From: Chrysochromulina tobinii
Lineage: Eukaryota > Haptophyta > Prymnesiales > Chrysochromulinaceae
Direction of reading: 5' to 3'
Assembly (NCBI GenBank): GCA_001275005.1
Contig: JWZX01000823.1
Coordinates: 1 to 10,083, forward strand
Length of the DNA stretch: 10,083 nucleotides
Part shown: positions 5,175-10,083 of the stretch, one piece after another
Numbering within the stretch: the stretch's first letter is position 1
Layout: every line of letters begins with the position of its first letter
Position numbers and translations under genes: made by a program
Notes under the pieces: generated by a model
The model's input: only the letters and a program-made list of their open reading frames with translations
The model's database searches: none
Told to the model about the DNA's origin: nothing

Positions 5175-7058
5175 TCAGAGCAGTAGCGGCAGCGCGACGG
5201 CGAAGAGATCGAGGGTCGGATCGAGCTGCCGACCCAGGCCCTCGAGCACCACGATGGCAGTGACCAACGTCGTGAAGTTGGGCTCCACCTGATGAGGGGG
5301 GCAATCACCACGATGGCAGTGAAGTTGGGCTCCACTTTGACGCGGTGCAATCAGAGGCAATTAGAGGCAATCAGAGGCAATTAGAAGTTGGGCTCCACCT
5401 TGACGCGGTGCACCCGCACCAGGGTCGTCAGCTCAAGCAGCACGTCGCCAATCTTGAGGGCCTTGAGGTTGAACGCCCCCCGAGACCCCAGACCGACGCC
5501 CTGCACGATGCGCTGCACACCCTCCTCAAAGGCCGTCGGGTCTTCACACGCGTGCTCGGGCGAGTGCTCCAGCATCAAGCGCGCTGCCTTCCGCCCGTCG
5601 CCAGCGCCCAGGGCACGAAAGAGGCGCTTGAAGTTGGCCTGCAGCACTCGGAGTGCCACGTAGTCAAGTCAAGTCAAGTCAGTCAAGTCAAGTCAAGTCA
5701 AGTGCCACGCAGGAGGAGTCGCTCGGGAGGGCACTCTGTGAAGGGCACTCTGTAAAGGGGCACTCTGTGAAGGGGCACTCTGTGAAGGGTAATGTGATGG
5801 GGGCTCCTTTCACCTGATCTCGTGCGCTCAGCTCGACGGCGAGGCCCGCATCGACGAAACTGATTCCAAGGGGCGCGCTCGGGTCGTCCGGCGCCATGAC
5901 GAGTACATTGCCTGGGTGCAGGTCTGCATGCACGAAGTTGTGACGAAGCACCATCGTGAAGAACGCCTCGAGGCCGCGGCGAGCGAGCTCGCGATCTCGC
6001 GCGATCCCGAGCCCGAGCTGCCCCATCTCCGGCCGGAGATCGCCGCGATGTCGCTCGAGCATCTGCGAGAGCGGCGTGCCGTTGACGAAACTCTCGACGA
6101 GCACCGATCTCGCGACAAGACCTTCGTCGAGAAACGGTCGCGGGAATTGGATGGCGCCGCCGCGTTCGGAGCCAAAGTTGGCGCGGAAGCGAGCCAGATT
6201 CGTCGCCTCCCGTCGCAGGTCGAGTTGGGACGCCATGAACGCTGCGAACTCGTCTGCCGAGTCCGATAGCGCGAGCCAGCGCAGCCCACGCACAGGCAAC
6301 CAGTCTTCCACCAACTTGGCAGCGGTGCGCATCAGGTACACGTCGAGCGCCACCTGCCGGATGACGCCCGGGTGAAGTACCTTGATCGCCACCCGCTCGC
6401 CCGCGGCCGTGGCGCCGCAGTGCACCTGCGCAATGCAGCCTGACCCGACGGGAACTGGATCGACGTGCGCAAAGAGTTTCGTCAGCGGCGCTCCGAAGGC
6501 GGCCTCGATGGTCGCGCGCGTGTGCTCGACGCTGTGCGCGGGCACGGTGTCGTGCAGCGTCGCGAGTGTGCGGCACACGGAGAGCGGCAGCACATCGGGC
6601 CGCGTTGAGGCCCACTGACCCAGCTTGATGGTGCACGGCCCTCCGCGTTGCAGTGCTCGAAGCATCTCGAGCTCGAGGCGACGCTGGAAGAACTCCGGAA
6701 GGAGGTACGCGGGAAGCAGCAGCAGCAGCGGCGGAAGCATCACGGCCCCCAGCCAAAGTGCACGCGCGATCAGACGGAGCACGTCTGCCACCGTATGCAC
6801 TCGGAACGTGGAGAGCTCGTCGTCGGCCGCCGAGTCCTCACGGCGGTGGCTCGCGAGCCTCAGCACAGTCGGCGCCGGCCGTCGAGGCGGTACGAGCCAC
6901 GCTCGGTCGGTCGGAGAACACGCACAGAGCCACGGGCGCACGCGCGAGCAGCACAGAGGCGCGAGCGCCGTCGAGGAGCTCACCATGCGACGCAACATCC
7001 GCAAAGAGTTTTTCGTCCTCCTAAAACGCTCGAGTTGGAGTGTTGAGAAGAAAGTCAT
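5175..7058 (-). CDS. ABC1/UbiB-family atypical kinase, ADCK2-like, three exons
   Basis: Exons 7058-5814, 5638-5399 and 5288-5175 join in phase 0 to give 532 residues. ABC1 (COQ8/UbiB) proteins are atypical kinases or ATPases that support coenzyme Q and lipid metabolism in mitochondria and plastids. Visible motifs are KxGQ in TIKLGQWASTRPDVLP (143-158), GSGCIAQVH (205-213) in place of the Ala-rich loop, AIKVLHPG (224-231, Lys226), HADLHPGNVL (377-386) and FVDAG (401-405), a variant of DFG. Exons 2 and 3 supply ANFKRLFRALGAGDG and VLEGLGRQLDP, the standard C-terminal segments. GSGCIAQV and the DAG triplet point to the ADCK2 branch. A basic N-terminus (from Met1, Met21 at 6998 or Met25 at 6986) suggests mitochondrial import, and 102-121 is one hydrophobic segment. 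Retaining either intron gives an early stop. Start choice is open; the exon structure rests on family fit. Confidence 0.88.
5289..5398 (-). other. Kinase intron 2 (110 bases), built from duplicated exon sequence
   Basis: On the minus strand the exon ends GCGTCAAG, the intron starts GTGGAGCCCAACTTC at 5398 and ends CCCCTCATCAG at 5289, and the next exon again starts GTGGAGCCCAACTTC (5288-5274). A third copy lies inside the intron at 5335-5321, preceded by GCACCGCGTCAAA and followed by ACTGCCATCGTGGTG. The same blocks flank the current splice junction in the two exons. The internal copy is continuous across the junction and lacks only 12 bases (5262-5273). An in-frame TAA at 5383-5381 truncates the protein if the intron is retained. 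Confidence 0.85.
5344..5383. repeat. Four 10-base units inside kinase intron 2
   Basis: Read on the minus strand, TAATTGCCTC and TGATTGCCTC alternate from 5383 to 5354, and the fourth unit reads TGATTGCACC, merging into the internal exon-like copy at 5353-5344. The array sits between two copies of duplicated exon sequence, so it probably arose in the same event or by later slippage. Confidence 0.88.
5661..5700. repeat. TCAAG pentanucleotide array flanked by a 9-base direct repeat
   Basis: About eight TCAAG-type units, one shortened, fill 5661-5700. AGTGCCACG occurs exactly at 5652-5660 and at 5701-5709 on either side. The flanking repeat could be a target-site-like duplication or part of the event that seeded the array. 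It lies wholly inside kinase intron 1. Confidence 0.85.
5729..5789. repeat. 14-15 base tandem array in kinase intron 1
   Basis: Four units of GGGCACTCTGTGAA type follow each other at 5729-5742, 5743-5756 (TAAA variant), 5757-5771 and 5772-5786, the last two with an extra G. On the minus strand they read as CCCTTCACAGAGTG repeats near the 5' end of intron 1. Confidence 0.9.
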
Positions 7059-7111
7059 GTGTTGCTGATCACGTTACAGCGTGATTCACATGAAGAAAAC
7101 GCAAAGAAAAC
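7059..7111. promoter_or_regulatory. Divergent spacer between kinase and rhodanese genes
   Basis: Only 53 bases separate the two outermost start codons, or 125 if the kinase starts at Met25. The spacer is AT-richer than its surroundings and A-rich just before the rhodanese ATG. It contains an inverted repeat, ATCACG (7068-7073) and CGTGAT (7080-7085), with a 6-base gap. There is no canonical TATA box. A shared bidirectional promoter is inferred from the geometry. Confidence 0.55.
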
Positions 7112-7729
7112 ATGCTTCGCCTTCTCTTTCGCCAAGCCTCCTCGATGCGCCGCGGACGATTGCCATCGCTGCCAATGGTCATCTCGCGCGGATGCTCCAC
7201 CGAGGACCCCTCGCGGCGTGTGGCCGCATTCCGAGTCGCCGAGCTGCGTCGACGACTACAGGCTGAGGCGGCAGGGCCAGGCGCGAAGGTGAATGCCGAA
7301 TGGATACCTGGACTGATCAAGTCGTCAGCCGGTGGCACGCCGGCACGTCTTGCGCCGGGGATGGCTGCGGAGCTGCTCTTTGAGGTCGGCTGGAACGCGC
7401 GGCACCGCTACCTCGACGTGCGGGAGCACGCTGATGGCGGCAAGGTACATGGGGCACTGCATTGCCCATTCCTTCCAGAGGCACACAGCTTCGAGGCACG
7501 CGCGAGCGACGCGCTTCGAAGCGACGGAGGCGGGATTCCCAAGGCAGCACGTGTCATCGTCGGCTGTGACGGGAGCGAGGACTCTGAGGACGCGCAGGCG
7601 GCGGTGACGATCCTGCAGCGCGCGGGGTATGTCAATGCGGTCGTCCTCGACGGCGGATTCGAGCGTTGGCGCACCGAGGGGTTGCCCGTCGAGAAGGAGG
7701 AGGAGATGATCCCAGATAGCACGCTGTGA
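7112..7729 (+). CDS. Single-domain rhodanese-like protein, probably mitochondrial
   Basis: A 205-residue intronless frame. Rhodanese domains transfer sulfane sulfur through a cysteine persulfide, or act as regulatory domains when altered. The domain covers about 85-195: YLDVREHADGGKVHGALHCP (100-119) is the N-terminal signature, VIVGCDGSEDS (148-158) the active-site loop with Cys152, and AGYVNAVVLDGGFERWRTEG (171-190) the C-terminal signature. The usual loop is Cys-x-x-Gly-x-Arg/Lys-Ser; here it is CDGSEDS, with Asp157 where the positive residue normally sits. The loop is acidic, so substrate preference may differ or activity may be low. The N-terminus MLRLLFRQASSMRRGRLPSL is basic and free of acids, as expected of a mitochondrial presequence. 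The gene is head to head with the kinase. Family assignment is firm; location and activity are inferred. Confidence 0.87.
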   Translation: MLRLLFRQASSMRRGRLPSLPMVISRGCSTEDPSRRVAAFRVAELRRRLQAEAAGPGAKVNAEWIPGLIKSSAGGTPARLAPGMAAELLFEVGWNARHRYLDVREHADGGKVHGALHCPFLPEAHSFEARASDALRSDGGGIPKAARVIVGCDGSEDSEDAQAAVTILQRAGYVNAVVLDGGFERWRTEGLPVEKEEEMIPDSTL

Positions 7730-8023
7730 GTGAATCAGTACAAATCACCGCTCTTCGGACCGTTTCTCCAGGTCTACAGCCCCATTCGTATAGTACCTGT
7801 GCTGTCGTACTGCGTGGAACTGCTGCGCGCGCGGTCTCCGCGCGTTGGAGAGCCGGGAGGGCGACGAGGGTGGGTATGTTATTAATACGGGTCTGAAGTA
7901 TATAAAAGATTTAGTACGATCCGCAGGGGCTGAATCCGTCCTGAATGACATGATGCAGAGTCTTCGCTGTGTCTTCACTGTGTCTTCACAGCCACTCAGT
8001 CCTATCAGCGAATCACAGCGCTG
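7730..8023. other. Convergent intergenic gap
   Basis: These 294 bases lie between the 3' end of the rhodanese gene (plus) and the 3' end of the Rieske gene (minus). The sequence is AT-richer around 7875-7915. TGTCTTCAC is repeated near 7970-7989. Open frames on both strands (7845-8084 plus, 7745-7978 minus) resemble no family I know. No clear polyadenylation signal was recognised. Confidence 0.5.
7899..7908 (+). promoter_or_regulatory. TATA-box-like sequence in a convergent region
   Basis: TATATAAAAG is a near-consensus TATA box, rare in this GC-rich window. It points right, toward the 3' end of the Rieske gene on the opposite strand, so it would drive an antisense or short noncoding transcript if active. 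It may instead be an AT-rich 3' processing region. Confidence 0.25.
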
Positions 8024-9184
8024 TCAGGACGGCCCGTATTTGGCCTCGAGCCCCCGGCGAACCATCTCCATTTGGATCGCATGACCCGTCGCCTTGTCCA
8101 CCTGATGAGACTCCCGCGCCTCCGGGGGCATCGGCTCCTTACTTAGCCAGACTAGGATGACTTCGCTGTTGCCACGGCTTCCGTCTGCTTCACTGCCACC
8201 GCCGCCGCCGCCCTCGCTACCGCCGCCCTCGCCGCCGCCTTCCTCGCCGCCGCCGCCCTCGCCGCCTTCCTCACTCTTGTACCCGCGTACTTGCCATTCA
8301 CTCGCCTTCCCTCGCACCCGCCAAAGACCGATACGGTAGCGTCGAGCATCCTTGGTGCGCGGATGGGTGAGGCACGCGCCGGAGCCCAGGTCGAAGATGT
8401 ATGCATGCGCAGGGCAGCTGATGCATGGTCCATGCGTGCTCCCTGCAAAGGCATCACTCAAATCTTCGATGTCACTCATGGCCAACGAGATCGCCGCGTG
8501 CGGGCATGCCTCCTGCACCGCCCAAAAGCTCGTCAGCCCGCGCCGCCACACGACGACACGCTCGCCCTCCCACGCCGCACACGTCGAGCGGTGGACGGCA
8601 AAGCTTTCGAAAGGGGCACCCACTCCAGCCGCCTCCCCAGCCGCCTCCCCAGCCGCCTCCCCAGCCGCTGATCCAGCTGCTGCTCCAGCCGCTGCTCCAG
8701 CCGCTGCTCCAGCCGCTGCTCCAACGCTCGTCGCGTCGCTCGTCGCATTGCTCACCGCCTCGGCCGTCGCCTCGGCCGTCGCCTCGTTTATGACGGTGAC
8801 CGTGTGCACGTGCACGTAGCTCGTTTCGATGCGGCCGCGTAGCAGCGCTAGCCGCAGCTGCAGCCGCAGCTCACGCTCTTTGTCGCCGAGCAAAGCAAGC
8901 GAGGGTGGTGGGAGGGGCTTCGCGTGCGCGGCCGGTGCAGAGTGCTCAGAGGTTGCGGCTGACGATGCAGCGGGCGCAACGGACGTCACCACTGGCGCGA
9001 CGGCTGACTCGACGTTGGAAGGATCGGTGCGAGGCATCGGCTCTCGCGGTGAAAGGTGGTTGTGAAGGCGGTGGCGAAGGCGGCGGTGGCGAGGGTGATG
9101 GGCAGGCGGTGGCGGCGAGGGAGGCGGGTAGGTAGGGGGAGGGTTTAGGGAGGTTTCCTGGCCCATGTTTACAGGTCCCTGCAC
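8024..9184 (-). CDS. Rieske [2Fe-2S] domain protein with low-complexity insertions
   Basis: An intronless frame of up to 386 residues. The Rieske cluster ligands are visible as CPHA (Cys227, His229) and CPAH (Cys257, His260), followed by AYIFDLGSGACLTHP, the usual Rieske-ferredoxin continuation. It probably carries electrons for an oxygenase or reductase, but no catalytic domain is attached. The cluster-binding half most resembles soluble Rieske-type ferredoxins. Upstream are an Ala/Pro-rich segment, a basic amphipathic stretch (99-119) and an Ala-Gly repeat block (155-187). A Gly/Glu-rich linker (305-330) interrupts the domain before its last strand EVILVWLSKEP. The first 49 residues are Pro/His/Arg-rich and come from the repetitive spacer, so Met50 (codon at 9037, 337 residues) is the more likely start. 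No signal peptide is evident. The redox partner is unknown. Confidence 0.8.
   Translation of the reverse strand: MQGPVNMGQETSLNPPPTYPPPSPPPPAHHPRHRRLRHRLHNHLSPREPMPRTDPSNVESAVAPVVTSVAPAASSAATSEHSAPAAHAKPLPPPSLALLGDKERELRLQLRLALLRGRIETSYVHVHTVTVINEATAEATAEAVSNATSDATSVGAAAGAAAGAAAGAAAGSAAGEAAGEAAGEAAGVGAPFESFAVHRSTCAAWEGERVVVWRRGLTSFWAVQEACPHAAISLAMSDIEDLSDAFAGSTHGPCISCPAHAYIFDLGSGACLTHPRTKDARRYRIGLWRVRGKASEWQVRGYKSEEGGEGGGGEEGGGEGGGSEGGGGGGSEADGSRGNSEVILVWLSKEPMPPEARESHQVDKATGHAIQMEMVRRGLEAKYGPS
8195..8272. repeat. In-frame Gly/Glu-coding low-complexity repeat
   Basis: On the plus strand this is a run of GCCGCC, CTCGCC and TTCCTC triplets. On the coding strand it encodes the Gly/Glu-rich linker at residues 305-330 of the Rieske protein. 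It is triplet-based, so length changes keep the frame. It splits the C-terminal part of the Rieske domain and probably forms a flexible acidic loop. Confidence 0.8.
8624..8722. repeat. In-frame 12-base tandem repeat encoding Ala-Gly blocks
   Basis: About eight 12-base units encode GAAA, GSAA and GEAA tetrapeptides in the Rieske protein (residues 155-187). Units of the GGAGCAGCGGCT kind are followed by GGGGAGGCGGCT units, so two repeat subtypes have spread side by side. The unit is a multiple of three, so copy number can change without breaking the gene. Confidence 0.9.
9126..9150 (+). promoter_or_regulatory. G-quadruplex-type motif in the divergent Rieske/PPR spacer
   Basis: Four G-runs of three or more lie within 25 bases (9126-9128, 9135-9139, 9141-9143, 9148-9150) with loops of one to six bases, which fits the common G-quadruplex pattern. 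It lies at the right end of a G-rich strand running from about 9060. If the Rieske protein starts at 9037 and the PPR protein at 9346, this is the middle of their shared promoter. Formation in the cell is not shown by sequence. Confidence 0.4.
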
Positions 9185-9198
9185 TCGGAGGACCGCTC

Positions 9199-10083
9199 AT
9201 GCCATGCACTCGTGCTCACGGGACAGTTCTCAGGGAAGGTCTCCAAACTTACGCGACTTACGCGTCGAAACAGAGTAGACCCAAATCTCCGAAAAAGAGT
9301 CTCGCTTCTTTTTCTATTTGTAGTCTGCAAGCTGAGTGGATTTCAATGAAAGCGAGGCGACAAAACCCCGCCCAGGACGCGCAGCGCGACGCCCTGAAGC
9401 GCATCCTCTTGTGCAAGAAGGAGAGGAAGTGGCAGGACGCCATCGCCATCCTCTCAAAAGCACGAATGGAAGGTGCCCCGCTCTCGACCGTCTCGTACAA
9501 TGCGGCCATTGATTGCTGCAGCAAGTCCAAGCAAGTCCGGGTGGCGCTCGAGCTCTTCGACGAGCTCGTGTGCGTGGGCAACTTCCCGGATGCGGTCACC
9601 TATACCACGCTCATCGACGCGTGCGGCCGCGCGGGCCACCTCGACCAGGCATTCGCCCTCTTTAGCCGGTGAGCCCATGCCCGTCTCTGGATCGGTCGAG
9701 AACCTCCGCGCCCATCTGGCGCCGAACCGCGGCCGCGCCGCGCAAGGGTCGTTTAGGGCCGAGCTGGGCTCTGCGGCGCGCCCGAACGCCCCGCGCGCCC
9801 TCGTCGCCCGTCGCCTCCGCAGCGGCGTGGTTGCCGGCGCCTCATGATGGTGGTGCTGCTGCTGCTCATGACTGCGCCATCGAGTGTTCCTCCGCGTGGC
9901 CGCAGCATGCAACTGGCCAACGTGGCGCCCAACCTGATCACGTACAACGCGCTCATCCATGCGTGCGCGACGGTGGGCGCCACGGACGCGGCGTTCCAGG
10001 TGCGTTGTGCCCTCGACCCTGTGGAACCGTCCCCCCCCCCGTCCCCCCTCCGCCCCCTATGGACCCGTCCCCCCTCCGCCCCC
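9199..10083 (+). CDS. Pentatricopeptide repeat (PPR) protein, 5' part, at least three exons
   Basis: Exons 9199-9668 and 9906-9999 join to give 188 residues; the gene continues past the right edge after a second GT (10000). PPR proteins bind single-stranded RNA, mostly in plastids and mitochondria, and act in processing, stability or translation. Exact 35-residue repeats run from TVSYN to FPD (97-131) and from AVTYT to APN (132-166), and a third, LITYNALIHACA, begins at 167 and is cut by the intron. Residues 62-96 look like a weaker first repeat. The second repeat crosses the splice junction (Arg157) in perfect register, which supports the intron. Under the usual PPR code, positions 5 and 35 are N/D and T/N, suggesting U then A in the target. 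The first 49 residues are basic and Ser-rich. Met50 (codon at 9346) is an alternative start leaving more room for a promoter. Confidence 0.85.
9669..9905 (+). other. PPR gene intron 1 (237 bases)
   Basis: It starts GTGAGCCC at 9669 and ends GCGTGGCCGCAG at 9905, in phase 2. Splicing joins FALFSR to MQLANVAPN and keeps the PPR repeat at exactly 35 residues. Without splicing, a stop follows at 9670-9672. The intron is GC-rich and contains a GCTGCTGCT run near 9856-9866. Confidence 0.85.
10000..10083 (+). other. Start of PPR intron 2, C-rich and cut by the window edge
   Basis: The exon ends GCGTTCCAG and the intron begins GTGCGTTG at 10000, after Gln22 of the third PPR repeat. The visible intron is almost pure pyrimidine from 10029, with GTCCCCCCTCCGCCCCC repeated at 10041-10057 and 10067-10083, a 26-base period. 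The acceptor lies outside the window. Confidence 0.7.

Larger units (their letters stand above)
5639..5813 (-). other. Kinase intron 1 (175 bases)
   Basis: On the minus strand the exon ends GCGCGAGATCAG, the intron starts GTGAAAGG at 5813 and ends GTGCTGCAG at 5639, and the next exon begins GCCAACTTCAAG. Splicing joins ELSARDQ to ANFKRLF, which restores the usual spacing after the DAG motif. The intron is mostly two simple arrays. Its first part stays open in frame as repeated TECPF before a stop near 5688. Confidence 0.8.

Noticed and set aside
5098-5659. Frameshifted or pseudogenised 3' end of the kinase
   Set aside because: The C-terminal pieces sit in separate frames with stops between them, but GT-AG introns at 5289-5398 and 5639-5813 join them in phase 0 and restore the family's full C-terminus.
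5698-6756. Long second minus-strand frame overlapping the kinase
   Set aside because: It is Arg/Ala-rich with no motif, whereas the overlapping frame contains all ABC1 kinase motifs in order.
9144-9150. TTTAGGG telomere-type repeat
   Set aside because: It occurs only once within a generally G-rich stretch, so it is not a telomeric array.

Overview
The window looks like nuclear DNA of a GC-rich unicellular eukaryote, most likely an alga with a red-derived secondary plastid (a haptophyte is my best guess, from general impression rather than a search). The reasons are spliceosomal GT-AG introns that restore protein families exactly, long single-exon genes, no operon-style spacing, many short tandem repeats, N-termini that look like signal peptides (one followed by LSLRGG, one by STFHVAP), and a pentatricopeptide repeat (PPR) gene.

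Layout: 1-947 holds no gene. It carries tandem and inverted repeats and seven CACGTG hexamers in under 300 bases. Four minus-strand genes follow: a Bax-inhibitor-1/Lifeguard-type membrane protein (948-1811), an AAAP/SLC38-type amino acid transporter (2438-3844), a putatively plastid-targeted protein of unknown function with one intron (4057-4891), and a three-exon ABC1/UbiB atypical kinase of the ADCK2 type (5175-7058). A single-domain rhodanese runs the other way from 7112 to 7729 and shares a 53-base spacer with the kinase. After a convergent gap come a Rieske [2Fe-2S] protein with long low-complexity inserts (8024-9184, minus) and a PPR gene (9199 to beyond the right edge, plus).

The genes do not form one pathway. 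The closest link is the head-to-head kinase/rhodanese pair, both with basic N-termini that suggest mitochondrial import. The Rieske and PPR genes are also head to head, over a G-rich spacer.

The most striking observation is the last intron of the kinase gene (5289-5398). It is built from copies of the exon sequence around its own splice junction. One internal copy runs straight across the junction without an intron, which looks like a recent intron gain by local duplication. I see no defence island, CRISPR array, transposase, rRNA or tRNA gene here.
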